DNA from: Ziziphus jujuba
Taxonomy: Eukaryota; Streptophyta; Magnoliopsida; Rosales; Rhamnaceae
Assembly (NCBI RefSeq): GCF_031755915.1
Contig: NC_083387.1
Coordinates: 6,764,501-6,828,500 of the forward strand
Length of the DNA stretch: 64,000 bases
Direction: 5' to 3'
The position numbers were made by a program, and so were the translations under genes. Numbering within the stretch: the stretch's first letter is position 1; the number at the start of each line of letters is the position of its first letter. Shown here piece after piece: positions 35,337 to 46,112 of this stretch. The notes beneath the pieces are model-generated. The model made no database searches, was not told the origin of the DNA, and worked only from the letters and a program-made list of their open reading frames with translations.

Positions 35337-36291
35337 AGGAGCAAATTTAGGACCGTGATCTTATCCGGTGCTACTCCACTAAAAGCCAAGATGTGAACTT
35401 CAAAATTAATAATGTATATATTAAATGTATTTTTCTTTGTAAAATACCAATAATTAATTGATAATAATTTCTGTGCATCAATTAATTATTTATTCTCTTA
35501 ACTTATCAGTTTCTCTAACGGATCCGATGCACTGGCCAGTGACTTTTAATATCCAAGTACTAAAACATGTCAAGTGGATATTTCATACAAATTCCATGTT
35601 GTATATTTCATAAATACTTGGTAATCAAATGAACCATAATTCCCAAATTCTCAAGATATTGATCGTTCATAATAGACCTCATTTATTGATAACTCAAAGA
35701 AGCATAGTCACTTAATTTCCTATTTACAATATACTTAGGATTAAGAAAAATAACATATCCAATATTGCCTGAAATTTAATTTTTTTTATATAAATTTATC
35801 TTTAATTAAATCTCTCATGATCCTCTCAGAATGACTATAAATCATTCCAATATTTTATAATAATCAAGACAGATTATTTCATAAAATATTGCAGTCTAAA
35901 TAAAGTGTCCAACTTTATTTAACAACTGTAAGACAATTCATTAATTATGAGAACCTATGATCATGTTTTCTATGAACTTATCCATATGTTCATATACTAC
36001 ATAATTAATCTAGACCTTATACGTAAACAAAGTGTGCATAAGAATTTAAAAAATTCATACTATTAAATCAGAAAATGATATTACAATTAGTCTTGCTCCT
36101 AAAGCATAAATGTAACCAACTCTCACTTATTCTAAAGTAAGCCTGGGATCCTTTTAAGACCCATACAATTTACATGCTTCTCAAACACTCGTTTAGGAAG
36201 AGTCTTAGTAAAAGGGTCTGCTAGGTTCTCCTCGGATGCTATTTTAGTAACCACTGTATCTTCTCTATCAATGAAAATCACGGATCAAGTG

Positions 36292-38976
36292 TTATTTTTT
36301 TAATATGTGTTTCTGCTTTTTGTGAGACCTAGGTTCTTTGGACTGTGCTACGGCCCCACTGTTATCACAGTAAAGGGTAATCGGCTGATCTACACGTAGT
36401 ATCACATGAAAATCCAAAAGGAATTTCTTGAGCCATACCGCTTCCTTTGCAGCTTCAGATGCAGCCACATATTCAGCTTTAGTTGTAGAGTCAGCAAGAC
36501 AAGTTTGTTTAACACTTCTCCAACAAATGGCTCCTCCATTTAGAGTAAACACATATCCTGATGTTTATTTACTAGAATCAATATCCCTTTGAAAATCAGA
36601 GTCCGTATAACCAAGTGTTTCAAAACTCCCACTGAAATACACCAACATATAATCCCTCGTTCTTTTTAAATACTTGAGTATATGCTTCACTGTAGTTCAG
36701 TGCTCTAATTCAGGATCTGATTGGTATCGGCTTACTACTCCCACTGCATAGCAGATATCTGGCGTGGTACATAGCGTGGCATACATGAGACTACCAACAG
36801 GCGAAGCATAAGGTTTCTTACTCATGAGTTTTTTCTCTTCAGGAGTTTTTGGTGATTGCTCCTTAAAAAAATATTCCACCTCTCGTTCCCTTGGGGTAGC
36901 CAATAAATATACACATTTCTGTACAATATTCTAATTTTTGAGATTTCTGTGCTAAGACATGTGCTGGGGCACCCCAAATCCGAATATGATTTAAGCTGGT
37001 TTTTGTGCCCTTTCCATAATTCTGGGGGTATCTTTGAAACAAATTTAGATAGAACCAAGTTTAGCATGTATACAGCTGTTTCTAAAGTATATCCCCAGAA
37101 CGATTCAGGTAATGATGAATAACTAAGCATTGACCTCACCATATCTAAAAGGGTTCTATTTCTCCTTTCAGAGACTTCATTTTGTTGGAGCATTCCCGGA
37201 TATGATAATTGAGAAACTATCCCCTCGTTAGCCAAGTAAGACTTGAACTCTCCAGATAAGTATTCACCGCCTCGATCAGACCGAAGCTGCTTGATATGGA
37301 CATCCAATTGCTTTTTTGCCTCAGCTTTATACTCTCAAAATTTATCAAAAGCTTCAAACTTATGGCGCATTAGGTAAACACAACCATATCATGAGTATTC
37401 ATTAGTAAATGTGATGAAATACTCATACTCGCCTTTAGCTTGAACGCTCATTGGTCCACATACATCAGTATGTACCAATTCTAGCTGTATGGTGGCACAA
37501 TTTTCTTTGGCCTTAAAAGGCCTCTTTGTCATTTTACCTTCTAAACATGATTCATATACTGGTATGGGTTCAAAGATCAAGGAATTTAAAATTCCATTTT
37601 TAATCAAACCATGAATTCTGCTAGAATTAATATGACCCAATTGCAAATGCCATAAATAGATTTCATTTGAAACCTTCCTTTTCTTAGATAAGAGAAGTTG
37701 CTCATCATCAGTATTTTCAATGGCATTTATACTATAAGACAAAAGAGTTAAAAAAATATAGGCCATTCATCAATAATCCGAAAAAAGTAAAAGTATTATT
37801 ACTCTTTATTGAAACTGAAGAATTAAACTGTACTATTAAACCATGTTCAACTAAACAACTAACAGAAACCAAATTCCTTTTAAAATCTAAAACAAATAAA
37901 TAGTCTGATAAACATAAAGTTTTATTATTAAAACATAGCTCCACTAGTCCTACTGCTATTACGGAGACATATTTCCCGTTTCTCAACTTTAAACTTCTTT
38001 GTCCTTTACTTATTGGACTGCTTTATTTGAACCACTGCAAAGAGTAACAAACATGATTAGTGAATCCTGAATCAATGATCAATTTATCATTGTAATTCTC
38101 TACTAAACAAGCCTCAACAACATTTAGACTATCCATACCTAATTTAGGGCAATCCTTCTTCCAGTGACCTTTCTGTCCGCACTTGAAGCACTAGCCTTTC
38201 AGCTTCTTCATTGCAGCTGGTTTGGTAGCTGGACCTGTTCCCTTCTGCTTGTTGTTCTTCTTTCCACCCTTAGGTTTCCCTTTAGGTTTTGAGGAACTTT
38301 CAGCATGATAAGTACTTCCTTGCTTTTCGAGACACCTTTCAGCACTCTCAAGCTCGTGCATCAGTTCAACATGAGTAAGCTTTAGTTTGTTCATATTATA
38401 GTTCATTTTGAACTGACTAAAGCTATCTAGTAGAGATTCCAAGATTATGTATATCTTCATCTCTTATTCCAGCTTAGCCCCCATCACTTCCGCAGTACTG
38501 ATATGCACCATCATTTTTAGACAATGGTTCCGCATACTTCCTACAGTCATACGAGTGTTCATTAGTGCCCTTATAACTGCTTGTCTAGCAATACTGCTAC
38601 TTTTAACAAACATCCCATCTAGAGTTTGAATTATTTCTGATATACACTCCAGATTATCAAGTTGCTTCTGCAGATATTCTGCAACGCTGGCTAGAATATA
38701 ACAGTGAGCTGTTATATTCGCCCATTGCCAATCTGCAAATTGCTTCTTAGTTTCCTCGGAAGCATTAACAGCAGGCTCCTGGGGTTTCGAAGTTGTTGTA
38801 ATGAATTTTATTCTCTCAAAGTCAAAGAAAATGTAGAGATTGGTTTTCCATAGGTTGTAGTTATTTCCATCCAATGGTTTTTGATTCAAAATTGTAGCAA
38901 AACGATTAAAAGATGCCATTTTTTGAAAATTAAAATACACACATATTAACATGTAATTAACACAACAAACATACAA
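36292..38976 (-). pseudogene. Copia gag-pol remnant lacking the reverse transcriptase core
   Basis: Read 5' to 3' on the minus strand: Gag (38976-38464, starts MASFNRFATILNQKPLDGNN, with a UBN2-type middle, then 38460-38191). A CCHC knuckle CFKCGQKGHWKKDC follows a TAG near 38189. Protease has LIIDSGF instead of the usual DSG-A context, near 38085. A pre-integrase piece holds WHLQLGHINSSRI (37660-37610). The integrase core includes LVHTDVCGPM and [12 protein letters not shown] (37470-37245), then [12 protein letters not shown] and [13 protein letters not shown]. After about 36905 the frame jumps to the C-terminal end of RT (SPVGSLMYATLCTTPDICYA, near 36790) and RNase H (CLADSTTKAEYVAASEAA, near 36500). 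The RT palm with its YVDD motif is absent. Several stops and shifts divide the frame. It cannot replicate by itself. Confidence 0.9.
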
Positions 38977-40721
38977 ATATGTAGATCCCTTAAACTACTT
39001 ATTATTAATGTTTATTGTAACAATAATTTAATTTCCATTATAAATACTTACGTTGGGCAAGACATTTGTAATAAATTAAATTTTGAACATGGTATGTTTT
39101 AATGTCCAACTAAGTTAGCCCCAGGAAAGGTGAGGTGGGTCTCAGACTCTTTAAAAACCTACCTCCTTAGACAGAGTCTTCTTAGATAACACCAACATAT
39201 ACAACTCAAAATTGATTTAAAAATTAAAACTTTTTGAACCCGATATGTATAGTGTCCTACCAAGTCAACTCCCAGAAAATGTGAGGTAGGTCAAAAACTC
39301 ATTAAAAACCTACCTCCTTAGGCAGAGTCTTCTCAGATAACACAAACACACATCATTCAAAATTAATTTTAGAAATCAACCATTGTTTCAATAATCTTTG
39401 AGCTTTTAATAACACTAACAGAGCCTCGTTGGGAAGATTATTAATGTTACTAAAATTGAATGTAATAACCATTAATTTAATTTCAAAATTATTTTTAATA
39501 TCTAAGCATTGTCAACGTTGGGTCGTACAACTTCATTAAAATTTTGAAATTATTTTAGATTCAATCCAATAAAATCCAGTCATGCTTATTCGTTGGTGCA
39601 TCACACAACCATTTTATTATTGGACCCTTAATGGAGCTCATAGGTTTCAAATTAAATTAATTTTTAACCTTCACTCATTCAATATTTTATATTAATTAAT
39701 TAGGATTTTCCATAATAATATTACCTAGATAAAACAAATATTATCATACACATGTATATATCAAATGATGCAATTATATAGCACCACCTATTCTAAATGG
39801 CATGTTAAGCACATATCATATGTTATATCCATATATTTTAAACAATTATAAATATAGAATAATTAATAGGTCATAATCCATGGTTTCCTAGAAAAGAAAA
39901 TTACAAGCCCAAAAGGGCCAAGGAGCCCAACTTGATATCTGGCCAATACTTCTTTTTTTCTTCAGATCTTGCAAGTCTATGGGGTGTGGACCAAATTAGA
40001 ATTGATTTTTAGGGTTTTTAGCCTAAAAAACATAAAATCTTAACGTCCTCTATTAATCCCAAGCACCAAAACCGCCACCAGCCACCACACAAATCTCGGA
40101 TCCTCACGAAATTTTACAGGTAGGAAGATAGCCACCAGATCAACCAGAACACCAAAATCATCAAATTTCGACGACACACGCGCCTTAACGTCCTGGCTGA
40201 ATTATGGCTCGTGAATATAACTCTCAGTCACTTTGAGTGGCGCGTGTGGTCGCGTGAAGAATCTGTCGGCTCCCATCCTCCTCCTACCGATCCTCCTCCA
40301 TGTCATGCATCTTCTCCAGTTTTGGTTTGTCAAAACATGGCTTCAATCGGCAAGAAAAGTGATGAACAGCAATACATATATAGTTTTCTCGGATACTTTT
40401 ACATATTTTTTCCAATAAATCCAAATTTACATATAAAAATTCAAATAAAATTGCAGGAAAAATAAATAAATCAATCAATCAAGGAGGAAACCCTAATCTT
40501 ATGATTAGCCTCCTTGTTACATGCCAAAAAAAAATACAAGTAAAAATCTACCATGGATTGAAGCCAAAACTAAATCATCCATTCATAATACAAAAATTAC
40601 AAATAACATGAATAATAGAACCCTAGGTGCCATATATCTAATATACATCACATATGCATGAAAAATAAAACAATGGATTCGATTTATCACATACCAATTC
40701 AATCTAAGCTCTGATAGCAAT
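38977..40721. other. Copia untranslated leader
   Basis: The 1.7 kb between the 5' LTR and Gag holds no convincing open frame. It contains a repeated block of about 50 bp at 39162-39190 and 39300-39330 (AAAACCTACCTCCTTAG) inside longer imperfect repeats (39115-39215, 39240-39345). Confidence 0.6.
40705..40718 (-). other. Copia primer-binding site (tRNA-Met type)
   Basis: On the minus strand, three bases inside the 5' LTR, the sequence reads TGCTATCAGAGCTTAG. The canonical initiator tRNA-Met site is TGGTATCAGAGC, so one base differs. Position and match support 40722-41136 as the 5' LTR. Confidence 0.8.
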
Positions 40722-41136
40722 TGTTGGAATCATACATACAGCGGAAGCCTGCTCACAATTGAATAAAATATGCGATAAATTATGTCATTACTCATATAGA
40801 TTTTACTAACCTTTTTCGCTGAATCTTCCAAGCTATTCTAGTCGCGACGGATCTGTGTGTGGGCAGACCCAATCATTAGAAACAAGAAGGCTCCAAGGTA
40901 TTATTTTAGTATCTGGAAAATATTCTCTCTGGAGGCTCTTTAAAAAGTAGCCATATATAGACTCTAAACCCTAGCCTCTCAGGGTTTCCTAATTATCTTG
41001 GGCATAACAGATGAGCCACATTTGACCCTATTAATGGGTTCTGTCACTTTATTAGCTAGTTTGGAGATCCAACGGCCACTATTAATTAAGACTCTTGATC
41101 AATGGTTTAGATTGCTTCTGGAGCATAAATTCAACA
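40722..41136 (-). repeat. Copia 5' LTR
   Basis: Runs TGTTGGAATC to AAATTCAACA in plus orientation. Homologous over its whole length with 34906-35321. Followed by CTTAT, a possible target duplication of the TTTAT that precedes the other LTR. Confidence 0.9.
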
Positions 41137-42026
41137 CTTATAACCTAATTAATTAAGGAAGTTATTCCGGACCAAAACAATCTTAGAAATTGAACAAAAC
41201 ACAATTGTTTTGGAAGAAACGAGGGTACTGGTGGGGCTAAATAAATTATAGGGTTATCTTTTTCAGTGCCTAATTATGTTTATACTCAAAACGCGTCTTG
41301 AAGGGAAAGGTAGACACACAGCTTATAAGGCATGCTAGTCTTTCCTTTCCAACCGATGTGGGATATTGGGATATTACACACCCATCCTTCCCCCTCCCGG
41401 GGCCAAAAGAGAGGATAGATAGTAGAGTATATTAAGCGGAAGGAAATGAACACAGAAGTAAATAGATTAGGCGGCAAAGCCAGCCAAGAACAATTAAATA
41501 GAAATAGAAATATATTTATGAAATTATATAGAATATATTGAAGGCGGTAGAACCAGCCAAGCAATACAAAATAAATGATTAAAATAAATAATTCAAAATA
41601 ATGATATGCAAATTAAATGCAAATGCTTACTTGATTATGGAGAGAACCACAAACTTGGTATCTCAATTGATTACAAAACACTCAAACTAACACTCAAATA
41701 TTTTGATTACAATTGATTATGGAAGAACAAAGAAAAGAGGAGAAACTCTGCCAGAAACTCTCTAAACTCTCTCTATTCTGCCTCCCAAAAAACTTGTTTT
41801 GGAATGGGAATGAGGCTCCTTTAAATAGGCAAAGGAGGGCTGATGAATAGTTGATTGAACAGTGATTGAACAGTGAACTGTCGGTGAATAGTTGATTGCA
41901 TAGTAATCTGCTTTCAGCTCTTTTTACTGTTCATGAATAGTGATTGAACAGTAAAGTCTCGTGATCTGCTTTTGTGAGTGGAATTTTGAAAGCAACTTTG
42001 TACTGTCAAAGATTCCTTCTGTTGAT

Positions 42027-43463
42027 TTAGGCTTCCAGCATGTTGTTGATGTTGTGATCTTCTTCGTCACCAAACTGGTAAGTATCGCCTTTGTCTGAAT
42101 CAATGTCAATGTCTTCTTCTGATTCTTGATTATTGTCTATATTAATGATTCTTTGATTTTTGACCATTTTATAATAAATAGCACCAAGGTCTGGATACAT
42201 TGTTTTGTAATGAAAGGATGTGAATACATCATTCCATACATAACGGAATCCATGATGTAAATATATTTTTGTATATTGATTTTCTTTTGCTAAAAAATAT
42301 TTTTGAGTAATGTGTTGGAGATTAAAGTTGTCTCCATATACTGCAGCTCTCCAGTGGCGTAATTGTCTTGTGATGGGACTGGAACATCTTCGTACCTGTT
42401 CGTCCTGGCGGAAATGATTAGTAGCATATTTTGATTTTTCAAAAGTGATTAGGTGGCGTGCTGGTTCCCATCCATGAATCCATTCAGGTGGGGTGGATGT
42501 GATGTGAGCAGCAATATATCCTTGTTGTTTTAATGGTGCTGAATGGTGAGGTAAAAAGAGACAGGTGATGGCCATTTTGATTAGTTCAGTACAGTTTTGG
42601 GCTTGGTCTGTATGGGTGAATATAATGGTACCAACTAATCCCCAGCCAAAGAGGGTGGCCCAAGTGATTGTTTTATTTTGGTAAATAAAATTGTGGAAGG
42701 TTGGGGCGTATAGGCCAACACGGTGTATAGCATAACTGATTTGGTGTGGACAACCAACATAATTAAGGGGAATATTTTCAGGGTCACATGTGGTACATTT
42801 GATATTGGAAGGATGTAAAGCAGCTTCCGTATATACATACATACCACGAGGACAGGTATTGGGTGATTGAACAAAGAATCGTAACATTTTTTGAAGAAAG
42901 TTGAATTCATCATAAAATTGTTTTCGTTTGATTTTCCAAATGCGGGAAATAATATCACTAGGTAAGCCAGCTTGATATAACCATTGATTAGGATAGAAAA
43001 AGATACGGACAGGATTCCAAGGTAAGGTGGAATTTTTGATTAAAGGATAAGGATTTTCAATGAGAATGTTGGAGGGTTGATGGGAATGGCTGGTTGAAGC
43101 TTGGTTGTGATTAAAAGGTTGTGAATGTTTTTTGGTCCAATAATCTAGGTCTTTTTGGAGGTGATTAATATGGAGTTGATGGATGGCATTATTATGAAGT
43201 AGGGTTTGGATTTGGTGTTCAAGACATTGATTCTTATGTTTGAGTTCATGAACTCGGAATTCTAAAGGATGTTCTATATTGAGGATGTCAAGCGGGTCTT
43301 GAATAATTTGGTTATTGAGGTGTTGTGGGTTGACAACAAGAGTGATTGGTCGAGAATGATTATGTTGCATTTTCTGGGCTGATTGGGAACTAGAGGCTTG
43401 ATTAGAGATGATTTTTGAACAGATCGGAGAGTTTTGGAAAACTCTGGATCCATTCGGACCCAA
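42027..43463 (-). CDS. Putative pararetroviral 3'-terminal ORF, 478 aa, function unknown
   Basis: An uninterrupted ATG-to-stop frame in a viral relic, lying just upstream of the promoter region. Residues about 75-125 are rich in Leu/His/Gln with heptad-like spacing (HELKHKNQCLEHQ) and may form a coiled coil. The middle, about 150-400, is a conserved globular region with many Trp, Cys and His residues (CTTCDPENIPLNYVGCPHQ, WATLFGWGLVG, GWEPARHLITFEKS). The C-terminus is acidic (about 430-470). The second copy at 43796-44620 shares most of the globular region, so the frame was under protein-level constraint in the virus. I do not recognise a catalytic motif. Some endogenous caulimovirids (florendoviruses) have a second ORF of unknown function in this position; that identity is inference. 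Confidence 0.6.
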   Translation of the reverse strand: MGPNGSRVFQNSPICSKIISNQASSSQSAQKMQHNHSRPITLVVNPQHLNNQIIQDPLDILNIEHPLEFRVHELKHKNQCLEHQIQTLLHNNAIHQLHINHLQKDLDYWTKKHSQPFNHNQASTSHSHQPSNILIENPYPLIKNSTLPWNPVRIFFYPNQWLYQAGLPSDIISRIWKIKRKQFYDEFNFLQKMLRFFVQSPNTCPRGMYVYTEAALHPSNIKCTTCDPENIPLNYVGCPHQISYAIHRVGLYAPTFHNFIYQNKTITWATLFGWGLVGTIIFTHTDQAQNCTELIKMAITCLFLPHHSAPLKQQGYIAAHITSTPPEWIHGWEPARHLITFEKSKYATNHFRQDEQVRRCSSPITRQLRHWRAAVYGDNFNLQHITQKYFLAKENQYTKIYLHHGFRYVWNDVFTSFHYKTMYPDLGAIYYKMVKNQRIINIDNNQESEEDIDIDSDKGDTYQFGDEEDHNINNMLEA

Positions 43464-43800
43464 GGGTGAATAAAAGCTTTTGGACCTATTTCTCTATGGG
43501 TGATTTCAAGGGCTTCATGGAGACTGTAATAGCCTCGGTATTGGGTATTGATTTGGCCTGCTATTTCATGGGCTATTTGGGACCATGTTTTGTAAAGGTC
43601 AGGGTTTGGACCTGTGAATAGGATATAATGGGAATAGTATTTACTATCGGGCTTTTGTTTGATTGATTGTAAATAAAAGCAAAGGTTATTTAGGGTTTGA
43701 ATAAAATCTGATTTTTCTTCTGGTGATTCAAAATGGGTTTGATTCCAAATGGAATTAATTAAGGCTCTTTGGGGTATATCTAGTTCAAAAGAAAGTTGAG
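43274..43800 (-). pseudogene. Pararetroviral frame with viroplasmin-like domain, 5'-truncated
   Basis: Minus-strand frame open for about 175 codons from the inversion junction near 43800 to TAG at 43274-43276, with no start codon because its 5' part is missing. A block of about 45 residues around 43590-43480 has the pattern GPNPDLYKTW, a hydrophobic stretch and YRGYYSLHEA. It resembles the viroplasmin domain of Caulimovirus gene VI and of RNase H1 N-termini (G-x-x-P-G-I-Y-x-x-W ... F-K-G-F-x-x-x-x-E-A). Its 3' end overlaps the 478-codon frame (43463-42027) by about 190 nt in another frame. Resemblance judged by eye. Confidence 0.5.
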
Positions 43801-44620
43801 ATCATTTATCCAATCACCTAATACCTATCCTCGTGGTATGTATGTATATTCGGAAGCTGCTTTGCATCCTTCCAATATCCAATGTACTACATGTGACCCA
43901 GAAAATATTCATCTTAATCATGTTGGCTGCCCCCACCAAATCAGTTATTGTATTTACCGTGTTGGCATATATGCTCCAACCTTCCACAATTTCATTTTTC
44001 AAAATAAAACAATCACTTGGGCCACCCTATTTGACTGGGGATTAGTTGGTACCCTCGTATTTACCCACACAAATCAAGCCCAAAACTGTACCGAATTAAT
44101 CAAAATGGCCATCACCTGCCTTTTCATATCGCATCATGCTACTCCCTTAAAAAATCAAGGATATATTGTTGTTCATATCACATCCACTCCTCCAGAATGG
44201 ATCCATGGATGGGAACCAGCAAGACACTTAATCACCTTTGAAAAATCAAAATATGCTACTAATCACTTTCGACAAGACGAACAGGTACGAAGATGTTCCA
44301 GCCCAATCACCAAGCAGTTATGCCACTGGAGAGCTGCTGTGTATGGAGACAATTTTAACTTCCAACACATTAATCAAAAATATTTTTTAGCTAAAGAAAA
44401 TCAATATACAAAATTATATATTCACAATGGATTTAGATTTGTATGGAATGATGTATTTGCATCTTTTCACTACAAAACAATGTATCCAGACATTGCTGCT
44501 ATTTACCACAAAATGTTCAAAAAACAAAAAATCAGACAAATCAGACAAAGTTGCTTTCAGAAATTCAAAATCAGACAAATCACGAGACTTTACTGTTCAA
44601 TCACTATTCATGAACAGTAA
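43796..44620 (+). pseudogene. 5'-truncated second copy of the 478-aa viral ORF
   Basis: Plus-strand frame of 274 codons whose residues 1-235 match residues about 194-428 of the minus-strand ORF at 42027-43463. The pair shares CTTCDPEN, WATLF-WGLVGT, GWEPARHLITFEKS and WRAAVYGDNFN. The N-terminal part is missing at the inversion junction (43796-43805), and the apparent ATG is just a Met near the junction. The acidic C-terminus is replaced by a short tail derived from the control region (ending ITIHEQ), so the frame has been altered at the 3' end too. Confidence 0.75.
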
Positions 44621-44713
44621 AAGGAGCCGAAAGCAGATCACTGTTCAATCAATCAATCAACTATTCACCGACAGGACACTGTTCAATCAACTATTCACAA
44701 GACCTCCTTTGCC

Positions 44714-44721
44714 TATTTAAA
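44714..44721 (+). promoter_or_regulatory. TATA-like box of the plus-strand viral promoter
   Basis: TATTTAAA inside CCTCCTTTGCCTATTTAAAG, conserved exactly at 41820-41827 in the minus-strand copy, followed in both by AGGAGCCTCATT. Conservation in both copies and the TATA form support a core promoter. Confidence 0.6.
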
Positions 44722-45152
44722 GGAGCCTCATTTTCATTTGTAAATCAAGGTTTTTTATAGTTTTTGTAGAAGTTAGAGAGAGTTTAGAGAGTTTCTGGCA
44801 GATTTCTCCTCTTTTCTTAATCTACTTCTCTATAAAACTGTGTAATCAACCAGTTTGAGTACTTGTAACATTTGGTTCTTCGAATCAAGTAAGCATTCAT
44901 CCATATCTTATTTTTTTGCATTATTAATATTATTTATTTATTTTATATATTGTTTGGCTGGTTATACCGCCTTCAATATTATTTTGTTTTAATTTATTTT
45001 AATTATTATTTATTTTCATTGCATATCTTTGGCTGGCTTTGCCCCCTCTATCTTTTATTTTGTCATTTTCATTTCCTTCCGCATCCATATTCATACTCTG
45101 TATCTTCCATCTTCTGTTCTTCATATATAACACTCTGTTGTTCCCTCTGTCT

Positions 45153-45164
45153 TGGTATCAGAGC
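45153..45164 (+). other. tRNA-Met primer-binding site
   Basis: TGGTATCAGAGC, a perfect complement to the 3' end of initiator tRNA-Met. It lies 0.43 kb downstream of the viral TATA-like box and would prime reverse transcription in a pararetrovirus. Only the plus-strand copy reaches this point. Confidence 0.8.
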
Positions 45165-45365
45165 CATAAGTGTTCCGATCTATATGCTTGCTTCTTCTTT
45201 TAGCACCCGTAGAGTGTTATACTTATATAATTGTTTCATATTCTGATTTTTAATTCTTAAACCTTTATACTGTAGATTTATTCTGAGTCTTGTCTACCTT
45301 TTAGTTTGCTAGTAGCTACCTCTGTTTGTTCGTAGTTAGCCAATTGCTTTATCAACCGTTGCCCA

Positions 45366-45725
45366 GAGACCGAAAGCTGAACAGTAAGACCCGTTGAGTG
45401 AAGGGCATGAGAGGAGCGGCGTGAGAGGTCTAGGAAGAAGGGTGAAAGGGTAAAGTGAGAGGTTAGTGAAAAACAGATAGTTGTTTAGAGGAGTAAACTT
45501 AAAAGTGTAGATTCGGGTAAAGAATAGGTCCGTACCGCGGGGGCGTTGCCCCCGCACCCCCATCGGGCTCAGTGGTGAGCTACGGTCTCGGGCCTATCGG
45601 CCCGAGACCTTCGCTTCCACCACAGAGCCCCAAATTTTTCCCAAAATTAGTTTCACTAAATGGGTCGCACCGCGAGCTTTTCAGGTCGGGTCAACAAAAA
45701 TTCGGGTCACTAACTCTAACACTGT
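45366..45725. other. GC-rich segment with two strong hairpins
   Basis: A GC-rich island between the viral leader and the gene B upstream region. Hairpin 1: an 8-bp stem GCGGGGGC / GCCCCCGC at 45537-45555, loop GTT. Hairpin 2: an 11-bp stem GGTCTCGGGCC / GGCCCGAGACC at 45584-45609, loop TATC. GGGTCGCACCGCGAG and GGTCGGGTCAAC follow. Origin unknown; it could be part of a retroelement LTR or the viral leader. No credible gene. Confidence 0.5.
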
Positions 45726-46112
45726 TCAGTACGTATAAACTTCTCTCGCATTCTCATATGCATTCTGTTACGTATTTAGTAAAGTTTATGGTAATTTTAA
45801 TCGGTATATATAATCTGAATATGAATATTCATGATTGATAGCAAGTTTCTTTCTGATTTGACTCTTGAAGCAAAACGGTCTTGAATTGATTGATAATGAA
45901 TGTAGCTAGCTTTTCATTTGTGATTCGTTCTGCCTTTCTTGTCCATTTCTGGGTTCTTAGTTCTTCAGTTTTCCAAGTCTGCTCATAAACAAATATTTAA
46001 GTAAAAAAAAAGAAATAAAAAAAAAACCTACAATGTTCTTGAACAGGGTCTTTGTCTTCTTTAACATTGCTTGGGTTGATTCTTCCTTCGTGTCTCTCCT
46101 TCATTTACAGAG
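45726..46112 (+). promoter_or_regulatory. Upstream region and leader of ARID gene B
   Basis: Homologous to 18250-18676 upstream of gene A, starting at CAGTACGTATAAAC. This marks the left edge of the second duplicate unit. Likely a leader exon and intron that ends at CATTTACAG before the ATG. Sequence further upstream differs from gene A, so the two genes have different distal promoters. Confidence 0.5.

Larger units (their letters stand above)
34906..41136 (-). mobile_element. Copia LTR retrotransposon, internally deleted
   Basis: Two LTRs of about 415 bp in the same orientation (34906-35321 and 40722-41136) flank a 5.4-kb interior coding on the minus strand. Gene order is gag, protease, integrase, then RT/RNase H remnants, which is the Copia (Ty1) order. 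The 5' LTR is the right one, with a primer-binding site just inside; the polypurine tract adjoins the left LTR. The flanking bases TTTAT and CTTAT may be a 5-bp target duplication with one difference. Total length is 6.2 kb. The LTRs differ at roughly 7-9% of positions by eye, so it is not a very recent insertion. Confidence 0.9.
41400..43800 (-). mobile_element. Endogenous pararetrovirus fragment, minus-strand copy
   Basis: Seen on the minus strand: an open frame (about 43800-43274), an overlapping 478-codon frame (43463-42027), then an AT-rich control region with repeated TGTTCAATCA/CTATTCA words, a TATA-like TATTTAAA (41820-41827) and a GGCTGG(C/T)TTT-type tract to about 41400. The plus-strand copy at 43800-45365 repeats the second half and ends in a tRNA-Met primer-binding site downstream of the promoter. 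The order ORF, promoter, primer site is that of a circular Caulimoviridae genome, not of an LTR element. Inferred: Caulimoviridae-like endogenous viral element. It is partial, lacking the primer site and the reverse transcriptase. Confidence 0.65.
43800..45365 (+). mobile_element. Endogenous pararetrovirus fragment, plus-strand copy
   Basis: Inverted relative to 41400-43800. Order: truncated ORF (43796-44620), control region with repeated ACTGTTCA and CTATTCA words (44590-44700), TATTTAAA (44714-44721), leader with GTTTGGCTGG and CTTTGGCTGGC, then TGGTATCAGAGC (45153-45164), the canonical initiator tRNA-Met primer site, and a leader-like stretch to about 45365. The ORF before and the primer site after the promoter is the order expected for a circular caulimovirid genome read across its numbering origin. 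No polymerase sequence is present. Confidence 0.65.

Noticed and set aside
41286..45246. LTR retrotransposon with LTRs at both ends
   Set aside because: The repeated ends are in inverted, not direct, orientation, and the primer site follows the promoter downstream of an ORF. That is the order of an integrated circular pararetrovirus rather than an LTR element.
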